Below, piece by piece: positions 25,719 to 34,461 of a DNA stretch of 64,000 nucleotides. The translations under genes were made by a program, and so were the position numbers. Each line of letters starts with the position of its first letter. The stretch's first letter is position 1. The notes under the pieces are model-generated. The model worked only from the letters and a program-made list of their open reading frames with translations. It had not been told where the DNA came from and made no database searches. Origin of the DNA: Verrucomicrobiota bacterium (GTDB lineage: Bacteria; Pseudomonadota; Gammaproteobacteria; Coxiellales; Coxiellaceae); the NCBI GenBank assembly GCA_013287435.1, contig JABDDU010000001.1, positions 111,588 through 175,587 of the forward strand, in the 5' to 3' direction.

Positions 25719-27023
25719 TCATGAAAACAATTTCGACCACGGAATAATTTTATTCGGCACCTGTTCGCAATAGGTTTTCCAATAATCACCATATTTATTA
25801 GCACAACGTTGATCATCGCGATAAGAACGATGCACGAGTAACAGCGTTAAAAAAATCACATAAAACCACGGCAAAAAATGCATAAATAAAACAGGCAGCG
25901 TCCAAAAAAACGCGAGTGATATTTCTAATAAATAATGAAAGTGACGCGAAATTCCCCACCAACCTGAAACCAATAACAAACTTTGTTTTTGCACGCCCCG
26001 TTGATCGATATAATTCGCATGAATTAATTGAGGTATTTTTCCCCATACCGTGCAATGACCATTCGTTGCGCGAACTTTTTGTCGTTGTGCATCCGCAAAA
26101 TAATTCAGCATCACTGCTGTTGCACCTAATATGACAATGCTGGTTGCAATGATGGGTGAAAATTGCACGGGATGATTAACTAAATACATGGCAGGTATTG
26201 TATAAACACCTGGCACCCACACCAAACATCCCCAACAAATATAAAATCCCGCACGATCATGCATAATATCCATTGAGCGCAAATAACCCGATTCCCACCA
26301 AAAAAATTTCGCAATATAAATAAGCATAATTACAACAGATACCATCATCGAATTACTTAATCCGTATAATTGCGCTTGTTTTGCAGCAAAAGAAAGAATA
26401 ATAATGGGCCAACTCATCATACCAAAACGGCAATTCGTAAATTGCTTCACGTCCCAACCAAAAATGCGTGGATATAATTCAGTTCCCCAATAATAATCAA
26501 AAACAACATTACCGCTGGTGCTATGATCAGATGAAGAGGGTTTGTAGCGACCTTTTAAATACAACATGAAACAGAAAAATAAACTAAAAATATTCAGCGC
26601 TCCTAAAATACTAGCAAAATGATCGTACACGATCGTTGGTGAAAATAAGTGAATTTGAAAAGCGCACACATAAAATAAAGCGAGCGTGATGAGAAAACAG
26701 GAAAATCCATTGTCTTTATAAATGGGGATATTACCTTTGGCAGTTTCAGGTCCTGTGATGGGTTTGCCGGGCACAATACGCATTAACAGTAATTGTGTTG
26801 TCATAAATGTAAAAATAATTTCCCAAGCTGTTTTTGTGCCGAAAAAAACAGGCTGCCAAATTTGCCACAACGTATTAAAAAATCCTTGTTGCAACACAAG
26901 ATGCCCAAAATTCAAAATAGAACCGTTCAGGGTGGTGTTGATATGCCAAATTAAAATAACCGTGGGTGGGCAGGTGATCATTAAAAATAACGGAACCATA
27001 GTTTTTTGAAAAAAAGATTTCAT
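25719..27023 (-). CDS. Sterol reductase of the ERG4/ERG24 (DHCR7-like) family
   Basis: 434 aa from the ATG at 27023 (MKSFFQKTMV), which has AGGAAG 7 bases upstream; a longer start at 27062 lacks one. About nine membrane helices. Both family signatures are present: GNVVFDYYWGTELYPR (about 171-186) and LLVSGWWGISRHFHYLLE (about 346-363), plus the C-terminal RCANKYGDYWKTYCEQVP block for NADPH and sterol binding. Bacteria do not usually make sterols; Coxiella burnetii encodes related enzymes. The likely role is reducing a double bond in host-derived sterol in bacterial or vacuole membranes. Delta-7 versus Delta-14 or Delta-24 activity cannot be told from this sequence. Acquired from a eukaryote at some time, by inference. 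Confidence 0.85.
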   Translation of the reverse strand: MKSFFQKTMVPLFLMITCPPTVILIWHINTTLNGSILNFGHLVLQQGFFNTLWQIWQPVFFGTKTAWEIIFTFMTTQLLLMRIVPGKPITGPETAKGNIPIYKDNGFSCFLITLALFYVCAFQIHLFSPTIVYDHFASILGALNIFSLFFCFMLYLKGRYKPSSSDHSTSGNVVFDYYWGTELYPRIFGWDVKQFTNCRFGMMSWPIIILSFAAKQAQLYGLSNSMMVSVVIMLIYIAKFFWWESGYLRSMDIMHDRAGFYICWGCLVWVPGVYTIPAMYLVNHPVQFSPIIATSIVILGATAVMLNYFADAQRQKVRATNGHCTVWGKIPQLIHANYIDQRGVQKQSLLLVSGWWGISRHFHYLLEISLAFFWTLPVLFMHFLPWFYVIFLTLLLVHRSYRDDQRCANKYGDYWKTYCEQVPNKIIPWSKLFS

Positions 27024-27065
27024 AAAGACACTTCCTATTTTGCCAGTGAATCCCGCTTTCAAAAG

Positions 27066-27183
27066 AATTTTTATCTTTGGGGGATATTGAATGATAATTT
27101 GTTTCGGAAATGCTCATGTACGAACAAGGAACGAAGCTTTCCTCAACAAATTATCCTTCAATCTCCCCTCAAATCTAAAAATT
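27066..27183. repeat. 118-bp imperfect hairpin upstream of the sterol reductase
   Basis: AATTTTTATCTTTGGGGG...ATTGAA...GATAATTTGTT...GGAAA on one side is matched by AATTTTTAGATTTGAGGGG...ATTGAA...GATAATTTGTT...GGAAA on the other strand. The centre GCTCATGTACGAACAAGGAACGAAGC resembles the centre of family A. No clear target duplication. Confidence 0.6.
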
Positions 27184-27279
27184 TAAGTTAATCAACCTTC
27201 AGAGCGGGAACTGCTGCTATTTTGCGAAAGAATTTGGATTGTAGCAATTTTTAATATATCTTTACATCGGTTTGTGGGA

Positions 27280-27345
27280 GTGATCACTGATAACTGATCA
27301 CTGATAACTGATCACTGATCACTGATCACTGACACTGATCACTGA
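27280..27345. repeat. TGATCACTGA/TAACTGATCA tandem repeats
   Basis: Six or more head-to-tail 10-bp units directly upstream of the ribosome-binding site of the 27360 gene. Same repeat class as the spacers at 11302, 12021 and 33355. Confidence 0.7.
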
Positions 27346-27359
27346 ACAAGGAAATCATA

Positions 27360-29231
27360 ATGCAAAATCGCACAATGAATTGGAAATGGTGGTTAACTTT
27401 AACACTGCTAAATACAGTAATTTTATGTGTTTCTGGATTTCCTGTCATTTTAACTGATCCTATTCCGCAATCCTTGTTATCCGTCAGTTTTTACTCACTC
27501 GCTTATACTGCCCAAAATTTTTTATTTTCTTGTCTGTTGGGAATTTTTTTGTTGCCGATTTTTCTGTGGGTCAAATCCGATCGCTTAAAAATGCTATTAT
27601 CAGTTTTACCCGTCTCGTTTTTATTATTTATCAGTTATATGAACGCAAAAGTATTCGCTTTCTGGCGAATATTTATTGATAACAGTGTGCTGCAACTTTA
27701 TGCGGTGGGAGGATCACAGGTTTTTGAGATGAGCCATACGATGGTCATCTGGATTTTTTTAGTGGGTGGCGCATTTTTGCTTTCTGGTGTTATTGTTATT
27801 TTACTGTCCAAAAAATTGCAACAGAGTGTGAATTTAAAATTTTTATCGGGTCTTTTTATTTTTATTTATATCATTGCGCAATCATTATTTATTTTTTTGA
27901 TGACGCAAGATAATATGCGATTGTTGCAATACACGATCAAAATACCCTATTTTTATGATACGTCGTGGGCCAATGCGCTTCAAAAAATGAACGTTACGCT
28001 CTTTCCGAAAAATTCCTTATCTGCTAAATTACAAAAAATATTATCTCAAAATAAAAAATTAAATTATCCATTACATCCCTTACAATATCACTTACCCCAA
28101 CATCCGCTGAATGTTTTGTTGATCGTGATTGATACGTTGCGTTATGACATGGTTAACCCCATCAATATGCCGAATGTCTATCGATTTGCGCAACACTCAG
28201 ATCAGTTTTTAGATAATCTGAGTGGCGGTGATTGTACCCGTCCAGGCATTTTTTCCTTGTTTTATAGCATTCCCGCAACGTATTGGAATGCAGCCATGAC
28301 TCACCATCAAGGATCCATTTTAATTCGTGCATTTCAAGCCAATCATTATCAATTGGGTTTATATGCGAGTGCGCCGCTGACCTCACCGCCCTTTGAACAA
28401 ACGGTTTTTGCAACAGTAAAAAATTTACAAACCATGACGCCTGGTAAAACACCGATTGATCGCGACGATCACATTACGCGTGAAATGCAGAATTTTTTGA
28501 ATCACGCGTCCAACAATCATCAACCTTTTTTTGGTTTTATGTTTTATGATGCAGCGCATGCTTACAATGCCGTTCCATTACATCATCCGTTTGATCCGAT
28601 TGGCACTTTAAATTATTTTAGTGTGAATAACGAAACACCCGTTACGCCGATTTATAATTTATATAAAAATGCAGCCTATGTGGATGATCAATTGGTTGAA
28701 AAAGTATTGACGACGTTAGCAGCCGATCATTTATCAAAAAATACAGTCGTGATTATCACCGCTGATCACGGACAAGAATTTAATGAATATCATAATGATT
28801 ATTGGGAGCATGCGAGTGGCTTTTCAAAATATCAAATGCGCACACCAATGATTATTGCATGGCCGAATCAAGCGCCTGCTGTTTATCACTACACAACCAC
28901 CCATTTTGATTTAGCACCCACCTTATTAAAACACGTATTAGGCGTTACCAATCCCGTGAGTGATTACTCCATTGGCGATGATTTTTTCTCGAAAAAACAA
29001 GATGATTTTGTGATCGCTGGAAATTATTCTTATTTCGCGCTGATTACCCGCAAAACCATTATGCCGTTTTATCAATCAGGGTTTTATCGATTGACTAATT
29101 TAGAAATGAAGCCGTTGCATGATGAAAAAGTAACGCCGTCTTATTTCATGGGGATGGTATTGCGGGAGATGACGGCGTATTATCAGGGAAGGTCCCGCTT
29201 ATTTTGGACCGGGGTCCGCCGCCGCGCCTAG
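27360..29231 (+). CDS. PbgA/YejM (LapC)-like inner-membrane sulfatase-fold protein
   Basis: 623 aa: five N-terminal membrane helices (about 12-210) and a periplasmic alkaline-phosphatase/sulfatase-fold domain. It keeps LIVIDTLRYD (metal-type Asp), SGGDCTRPGIFSLFYSIP, and ITADHGQEFNE. The layout matches PbgA/YejM (LapC), which regulates LPS synthesis through LapB and LpxC degradation and binds lipid A or cardiolipin; catalytic use is not needed for that role. It is longer than E. coli YejM (586). Its last about 28 codons overlap a convergent gene and are GC-rich and Arg-rich (GVRRRA), so the 3' end may have been altered. AAGGAA precedes the ATG. Confidence 0.75.
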   Translation: MQNRTMNWKWWLTLTLLNTVILCVSGFPVILTDPIPQSLLSVSFYSLAYTAQNFLFSCLLGIFLLPIFLWVKSDRLKMLLSVLPVSFLLFISYMNAKVFAFWRIFIDNSVLQLYAVGGSQVFEMSHTMVIWIFLVGGAFLLSGVIVILLSKKLQQSVNLKFLSGLFIFIYIIAQSLFIFLMTQDNMRLLQYTIKIPYFYDTSWANALQKMNVTLFPKNSLSAKLQKILSQNKKLNYPLHPLQYHLPQHPLNVLLIVIDTLRYDMVNPINMPNVYRFAQHSDQFLDNLSGGDCTRPGIFSLFYSIPATYWNAAMTHHQGSILIRAFQANHYQLGLYASAPLTSPPFEQTVFATVKNLQTMTPGKTPIDRDDHITREMQNFLNHASNNHQPFFGFMFYDAAHAYNAVPLHHPFDPIGTLNYFSVNNETPVTPIYNLYKNAAYVDDQLVEKVLTTLAADHLSKNTVVIITADHGQEFNEYHNDYWEHASGFSKYQMRTPMIIAWPNQAPAVYHYTTTHFDLAPTLLKHVLGVTNPVSDYSIGDDFFSKKQDDFVIAGNYSYFALITRKTIMPFYQSGFYRLTNLEMKPLHDEKVTPSYFMGMVLREMTAYYQGRSRLFWTGVRRRA

Positions 29232-29922
29232 GCATTGAATGTCGTTCTTGGTATCTAGCATCATCCTGATCAATTGATAACGGACATTTGGGTGGTACAA
29301 CATCATCTCTACGATGAGTTGATTGTGACGGTATAGCACGATCACCATTTAAAAAACGAGGCAACTTAGTCTGCTCAAGAATAGCTTTCCTAGCATGAGC
29401 TGCTGCTCGCGCTGATGTAGTTTCGGGTATCTCGATACTTATCGGTATGTCGTATCGTTGAGTAGGATTGTTGGTTATGATCACCAAGCGTTTAGTTAGT
29501 GATAGAATAAAATTGAAAAGTGCCGTATTGTTCACTTTCACAAAGAAAAAATATTCGTTCACTGGTAATTGGATATATTCTACGGGCTTACCTATTATTC
29601 TAATCTCATTTAGATTAATATCTTGTGGATTAATAGAGCGCTTGATGCACTCCATAATGACCCAAACAAACGCTCGCGGATCTATGTTTACATTCCATTG
29701 ACCTACAAAAACTTTGTTGTCTTCATTCGGATTGTTGAAATAAAAGACACTATTAGGATCGTTGCGTTTCGATTCTGTCAATATGCCCAAGCGTGAAAAC
29801 ATCCCTTTGAGCGTTTTCGATGTTGGTGTTATGAAATAGTACACGCCATTTTCTATTTTAACTAAATCCCCCGGTTCTGGTGGTGTCTGTGAACCACTGA
29901 AAACACGATGACCAAGACGCAT
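29146..29922 (-). CDS. 258-aa protein of unknown function
   Basis: Starts MRLGHRVFSGSQTPPEPGDLVKI with GAGGG 7 bases upstream of the ATG. The first about 170 residues look like a globular alpha/beta domain (FYFNNPNEDNKVFVGQWNVNIDPRAFVWVIMECI). The last about 80 residues are polar and probably disordered (HRRDDVVPPKCP, MPRRGGGPRSK, TPSSPAIPSP). No membrane segment, signal peptide or known family is seen. It overlaps the 3' end of the PbgA-like gene by 86 bp in the opposite direction, so one of the two reading frames has probably been extended. A secreted effector is possible but unsupported. Confidence 0.6.
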   Translation of the reverse strand: MRLGHRVFSGSQTPPEPGDLVKIENGVYYFITPTSKTLKGMFSRLGILTESKRNDPNSVFYFNNPNEDNKVFVGQWNVNIDPRAFVWVIMECIKRSINPQDINLNEIRIIGKPVEYIQLPVNEYFFFVKVNNTALFNFILSLTKRLVIITNNPTQRYDIPISIEIPETTSARAAAHARKAILEQTKLPRFLNGDRAIPSQSTHRRDDVVPPKCPLSIDQDDARYQERHSMPRRGGGPRSKISGTFPDNTPSSPAIPSP

Positions 29923-30002
29923 TGCACTACCCTCATTCTGATAAAGTCAGAATTATAGAATGATAGGGTTTGATAGAACAGCAGAAAATACTTAAGAGAA
30001 AA

Positions 30003-30830
30003 TTAACGATCCTCCTCTTCATGTTTAGAAATTCCCTGATCATCATTGCTCATTAATTCTTCCTGCCACGGCAAATGTCGATAAATACTAAAACCGGCAA
30101 CGGGCATCATGGGGTATTTAATAATGTCAAAATAGGGTGAATAATCAAAATCGCTCGGCGAATATAATTTTGGATTACGACGAATCATTTCTAAATCTTG
30201 TTTAGCATTTTCACGAATCAGCGGCAAAATGGGGAATTTTACCGAAGAAAATGCTTTTGCGAGCATAGCAGAACAAATATCTTGCTCTGCTTTTCCCGCT
30301 TTTTGATTGAATAAACTCGAATGCCATTGTCTGGGAATGAATTTGCTCGACAAAATAAATCGACCCAAATCAAAAAAATGACGAATACTATATTTTCGCC
30401 CAATACTATTGACTGCATACGCAATCACTTTTTGCGCGTCCAAATGCGACAATCCTGTCGGACGACACACACGAATATGTTCATTTTTATATTTTGATAA
30501 CGGGACAATAATCGTGCCTTGCCCAATCATTGCTTCAACCAACAAGGGATCTGACGGCGATCCTTTATAATTGTGTTGCACGAATTCACGTAACTTTGGA
30601 TCATCCAAATTATAAATATGACCAATGTATAATGCAGCATGACTCCACGGACTTTGTGTGATGCGTTGCACAATGTGACTCATGCGATTTCGACCTTCAA
30701 TTAATAGCACATCGGCTGATCGTACTTCATGACGTATACGCGAAAAATCACATAAATAGCTGTGTGATGGCGATACATTTTTTAATAAAAAATCCCCCAA
30801 TTTTCGAACGAGCCAGTTGCCGAGTGACAT
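30003..30830 (-). CDS. YiiX/NlpC-P60-type cysteine hydrolase
   Basis: A 275-aa protein of the permuted papain-fold group (YiiX/YebB/poxvirus G6R-like). It shows DVLLIEGRNRMSHIVQRIT, the catalytic-type His in SPWSHAALYIG (His64) and the Cys in QDICSAMLAKAF (about 186). Such proteins are predicted amidases or lipid hydrolases. The N-terminal segment (WLVRKLGDFLLKN) may be amphipathic, with no signal peptide. It lies 5 bases after purB and is probably co-transcribed with it. Confidence 0.7.
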   Translation of the reverse strand: MSLGNWLVRKLGDFLLKNVSPSHSYLCDFSRIRHEVRSADVLLIEGRNRMSHIVQRITQSPWSHAALYIGHIYNLDDPKLREFVQHNYKGSPSDPLLVEAMIGQGTIIVPLSKYKNEHIRVCRPTGLSHLDAQKVIAYAVNSIGRKYSIRHFFDLGRFILSSKFIPRQWHSSLFNQKAGKAEQDICSAMLAKAFSSVKFPILPLIRENAKQDLEMIRRNPKLYSPSDFDYSPYFDIIKYPMMPVAGFSIYRHLPWQEELMSNDDQGISKHEEEDR

Positions 30831-30835
30831 AGTAG

Positions 30836-32200
30836 TTATCCGCGCGCCAATTTTACCGCCAATCCCACATATTTTTCAGGAGATAATACCTTCAACTCTT
30901 CTTTCGCCTTATCCGGAATTTTGAGTGTATCAATAAAAGTTGCCAATTGCTGTTGCGTGATTGTTTCGCCACGCGTTAATTTTTTTAATTGTTCATAGGC
31001 ATCATGAATGCCGTATCGACGCATCACCATTTGAATGGGTTCTGCCAATATTTCCCAGTGTTGATTGAGTTCGTTTTTTAATACTTCTGGATTGGGAATT
31101 AATTTTGTTAACGCTTTAGACAAAGATTGATAAGCAATAAAGCTATACCCAAAAACACAGCCTATATTGCGCAGCACAGTCGAATCGGTGAGATCGCGTT
31201 GCCAGCGTGAAATAGGCAGTTTTTGTGAAAGATGTGTTGCCAGCGCAATCGCCAATCCTAAATTGCCTTCTGCATTTTCAAAATCAATCGGATTAATTTT
31301 GTGCGGCATTGTAGAGGAGCCGACTTCGTTATCAGATTTTTTTTGCGAGAAATAATGCAGCGCAATATAGCCCCACATATCACGGCAAAAATCGATTAAT
31401 ATCGTGTGACAAATATTTAATGCATTAAAAAATTGCGCCAAAAAATCATGCGGTTCAATTTGTGTGGTATGTGCATTCCATGTTAATCCCAAGGATTCCA
31501 CAAATTTTTTCGAGACACTAAACCAATCGATTTCAGGAAAAGCCACGACGTGTGCATTAAAATTACCCACAGCACCGTTACATTTTCCCATAATGGGAAT
31601 TTTCTTAAAATAACTTACGTGCGTGGACAAACGAATAGAAAAATTTTTAAATTCTTTCCCGAGCGTTGTGGGTGTTGCGGCTTGTCCATGGGTTCGTGAG
31701 AGCATTGCCAATGATGCATTATTTTTTGCAAATGCATCCAGTTGTTGAATTATTTTTTGCAATGACGGAAGTAAAACGTCATCGCGGGCTTGTTTCATCA
31801 TTAATGCATAGGCGAGATTATTAATATCTTCTGATGTGCAAGCAAAATGAATAAAGGGAGATAAATGTTTTAATGTTGACTGTGATTCGATTTTTTCGCG
31901 TAAATAATATTCAATAGCCTTAACATCATGATTGGTTTTCTTTTCGATTTGTTTGATGTGTTCTGCTTCTTTTTCATTAAATGCAGTGAGTAATTTTTTC
32001 AACCATAATTGTTCGTCATTCGATAGTGGTTTTATTTCATGAATGTCGGCATGATTCGCGATTTCTATCAACCAATAAATTTCGACATGCAATCTGTAGA
32101 AAATGAGGCCATATTCACTTACAATTGAGCGCAATTGTTCGGTTTTGTCGCTGTAACGGCCGTCGAGTGGTGAGATAGCAGTGAGTGAGGTGTGTTCCAT
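30836..32200 (-). CDS. purB: Adenylosuccinate lyase
   Basis: A 454-aa homotetrameric lyase of purine synthesis, cleaving SAICAR and adenylosuccinate. The fumarase/aspartase superfamily signature is GSSTMPHKINP (about 290-300), with FACTSEDINNLAYALM and SRTHGQAATPTTLGKE before it. Length equals E. coli PurB (456). AGAGG lies 6 bases before the ATG. Divergent from the DegT aminotransferase gene, with a TATACT -10-like box in the 55-bp gap. Confidence 0.96.
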   Translation of the reverse strand: MEHTSLTAISPLDGRYSDKTEQLRSIVSEYGLIFYRLHVEIYWLIEIANHADIHEIKPLSNDEQLWLKKLLTAFNEKEAEHIKQIEKKTNHDVKAIEYYLREKIESQSTLKHLSPFIHFACTSEDINNLAYALMMKQARDDVLLPSLQKIIQQLDAFAKNNASLAMLSRTHGQAATPTTLGKEFKNFSIRLSTHVSYFKKIPIMGKCNGAVGNFNAHVVAFPEIDWFSVSKKFVESLGLTWNAHTTQIEPHDFLAQFFNALNICHTILIDFCRDMWGYIALHYFSQKKSDNEVGSSTMPHKINPIDFENAEGNLGLAIALATHLSQKLPISRWQRDLTDSTVLRNIGCVFGYSFIAYQSLSKALTKLIPNPEVLKNELNQHWEILAEPIQMVMRRYGIHDAYEQLKKLTRGETITQQQLATFIDTLKIPDKAKEELKVLSPEKYVGLAVKLARG

Positions 32201-32255
32201 AAAAGCCTCTTGATAAGCGCCGATCGCTCTAGTATACCAAACTATGGGATTTCAT

Positions 32256-33356
32256 ATGCAATTTATTGACCTACAAACACAATATCAAAAGCACAAGTCG
32301 CAACTTGATGCGGCAATTTCACGTGTTTTAACCCATGGACAGTTTTTATTTGGGCCTGAAATCGGATTATTGGAAAGTCGACTGGCAGAGTACGTGGGTG
32401 TGAAACACTGTATTTCTATGGCGAGCGGTACTACAGCATTGCATATTGCCTTGATGGCTTTAAACATTCAGCCGGGCGATGAAGTGATTACAACGCCTTT
32501 TAGTTTTTTTGCGACAGCCGAAGTGATTTATTTATTGGGTGCAAAACCCGTGTATGTCGATATTGATCCCATTACGTATTTACTCGATCCTACCTTATTA
32601 GAAGCTGCCATTACTGCAAAAACAAAAGCCATTATACCTGTGAGTTTATACGGACAATGTGCGGATATGGATGCGATTAATCAAATTGCAAAACGTCATA
32701 AAATTCCAGTCATTGAAGATGCGGCACAAAGCTTGGGAGCTGTTTATAAGGGTAAAAAATCCTGTGCACTCAGTGAAATTGCCTGTACCAGTTTTTTTCC
32801 GTCTAAACCATTGGGTGGTTATGGTGATAGCGGTGCTTGTTTTACCAATGATGATGCACTGGCACATCGCATGCGTTTAATTATGAATCACGGACAAAAA
32901 AGTCGTTATCATCATGTGGCCATTGGTATGAATGGTCGTATGGATACACTGCAAGCAGCAGTTTTACTCGAGAAATTAGCGATTTTTAATGATGAATTAA
33001 AAGCGCGTGAAGTGGTTGCCAATTGGTATCGTGACTTATTACCTGATTTTTTAAATGCGCCCGTCATTGCATCGCATAATAAAAGTGCTTACGCGCAATA
33101 TACGATACAAGTAGATCAACGTGAGCAGGTGCAGAAAAAATTATCTGAAGCGGGCATTCCAACAGCCGTGCATTATCCCATTGGTTTACATCAACAACCG
33201 ATTGTTGCAGAAATTTCAGCGGAAAAACGATCATTTCCAATCACGGAACAATGCGCAAAACGGGTGCTGAGTTTGCCATTTCATCCGTATATGACGGAAG
33301 AAGCTGTTAAACAGGTTTGTGCGGCGTTAGAGTCATGTGTGGTTGTAAGAATGTGA
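32256..33356 (+). CDS. DegT/DnrJ/EryC1 sugar aminotransferase
   Basis: 366 aa from the ATG at 32256 (MQFIDLQTQYQ), which matches the usual N-terminus; an ATG at 32244 adds four residues. PLP-dependent, with SGTTALHIALMAL, EDAAQSLGAVYKGKKSC and the Schiff-base Lys in FFPSKPLGGYGDSGA (about Lys184). Closest in pattern to WbpE-type aminotransferases acting on UDP-3-keto sugars for LPS O-chain or lipid A sugars; the exact sugar is inferred. No other O-antigen gene is adjacent. A hairpin-forming spacer separates it from the SDR gene. Confidence 0.85.
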   Translation: MQFIDLQTQYQKHKSQLDAAISRVLTHGQFLFGPEIGLLESRLAEYVGVKHCISMASGTTALHIALMALNIQPGDEVITTPFSFFATAEVIYLLGAKPVYVDIDPITYLLDPTLLEAAITAKTKAIIPVSLYGQCADMDAINQIAKRHKIPVIEDAAQSLGAVYKGKKSCALSEIACTSFFPSKPLGGYGDSGACFTNDDALAHRMRLIMNHGQKSRYHHVAIGMNGRMDTLQAAVLLEKLAIFNDELKAREVVANWYRDLLPDFLNAPVIASHNKSAYAQYTIQVDQREQVQKKLSEAGIPTAVHYPIGLHQQPIVAEISAEKRSFPITEQCAKRVLSLPFHPYMTEEAVKQVCAALESCVVVRM

Positions 33357-33448
33357 GTTATCAGTTATCTGGTATCAGTAATCAGTGTCTGAGGCATGAT
33401 GAAACTTTTACGGATAACTGATAACTGATCACTGATAACGGATAACTC
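33355..33448. repeat. Inverted CAGTTATCAG-type repeat in the aminotransferase-SDR spacer
   Basis: GAGTTATCAGTTATC at the left end and GATAACGGATAACTC at the right end are near-complements, with further ACTGATAACTGATCACTGA units inside. It begins in the stop codon of the upstream gene and ends four bases before the SDR ATG. Confidence 0.7.
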
Positions 33449-33452
33449 ATTT

Positions 33453-34196
33453 ATGGAAATTAAAAATAAAAACATCATCATCACCGGCGCTGCTTCTGGT
33501 TTAGGCGCTGCCACTGCCCGTGAATTATCAAAACACGATGCAAAAATTATTTTATTAGATAGAAATATTGCGCTTGCTGAAAAAATCGCTGCAGAAATAA
33601 ATGGTAAAGCATTTGAATGCGATGTGACCTCAGAAAATTCTGTTAAAAAAATAATGGATGAATGCGATGACATTCATATTGTGATTAATTGCGCGGGCAT
33701 TGTGCATGGTGCTCGTATTGTCGGAAAACAGGGCGCAATGCCACTAGAAGATTTTTCTCGTGTGATTCAAATTAATTTAATCGGTACGTTTAATGTTTTA
33801 AGATTAGCTGCGGAAAAAATGTCAGTGCAAAATCCAGTAAACGAAATCGGTGAACGAGGCGTCATTATTAATACCGCTTCAATCGCTGCATTTGAAGGCC
33901 AATTAGGACAAATTGCGTATGCGGCATCAAAAGGGGGCGTTGCCTCGATGACATTACCCGCTGCGCGTGAATTAAGTCAATTTGGTATTCGTGTGATGAC
34001 AATCGCACCCGGCGTGATGCAAACACCGATGATGGCGAGCATGACGGAAGAAGTGCGTGCACAATTATCGGCGGATGTTCCATTTCCAAAACACTTAGGC
34101 GATCCCAAAAATTTCGGCGAATTATGCGCACATATTATCGAGAATAATTATTTAAATGGATCAGTGATTCGGTTGGATGGTGCGTTGAGATTGTAA
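33453..34196 (+). CDS. Short-chain dehydrogenase, HSD10-type 3-hydroxyacyl-CoA dehydrogenase
   Basis: A 247-aa SDR: NAD-binding TGAASGLG (11-18), NCAG (79-82), catalytic Ser142, Tyr156 and Lys160 (YAASK). The [13 protein letters not shown] stretch and the ending [13 protein letters not shown] match type II 3-hydroxyacyl-CoA dehydrogenases (HSD17B10-like), which act in beta-oxidation of branched and short acyl-CoA. Its TAA stop is the second to fourth base of the family A repeat (GTAACAG). In the pre-insertion sequence the reading would continue by one Lys codon to TAA, so the protein lost a single residue. The ribosome-binding site is embedded in the repeat spacer. Confidence 0.87.
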   Translation: MEIKNKNIIITGAASGLGAATARELSKHDAKIILLDRNIALAEKIAAEINGKAFECDVTSENSVKKIMDECDDIHIVINCAGIVHGARIVGKQGAMPLEDFSRVIQINLIGTFNVLRLAAEKMSVQNPVNEIGERGVIINTASIAAFEGQLGQIAYAASKGGVASMTLPAARELSQFGIRVMTIAPGVMQTPMMASMTEEVRAQLSADVPFPKHLGDPKNFGELCAHIIENNYLNGSVIRLDGALRL

Positions 34197-34440
34197 CAGA
34201 TCAGGCCTCGTTGTCTGATTTAGTAAAACGTCGAGTTTGAGATGATTTTTTGTAGTAAATTGAGGTAACAGCTCAGGTACCCACGTCTGAATAACTAAAA
34301 CGTTTGATTTTGAGATGATTTTTTGTGATAAATTGAGTTGAAAGCGCAGGTGTACTTGTTTGTACATCGAGCATTTCAACGAGATTTATCACGAAAAAGC
34401 ACCCAAAATCAACGTTTCCATCTACGGAGTGATCTGTTAC
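34193..34440 (+). mobile_element. Family A foldback element, copy 4, composite, with target duplication
   Basis: 248 bp. A 72-bp left part of the common type (GTAACAGATCAGG...) is joined at 34265 to a complete 176-bp element of a second subfamily beginning GTAACAGCTCAGG. TTGAGATT flanks both outer ends (34185-34192 and 34441-34448). It may be an insertion into an insertion with loss, or a recombinant. Confidence 0.85.
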
Positions 34441-34461
34441 TTGAGATTAAAATAATTTAAC

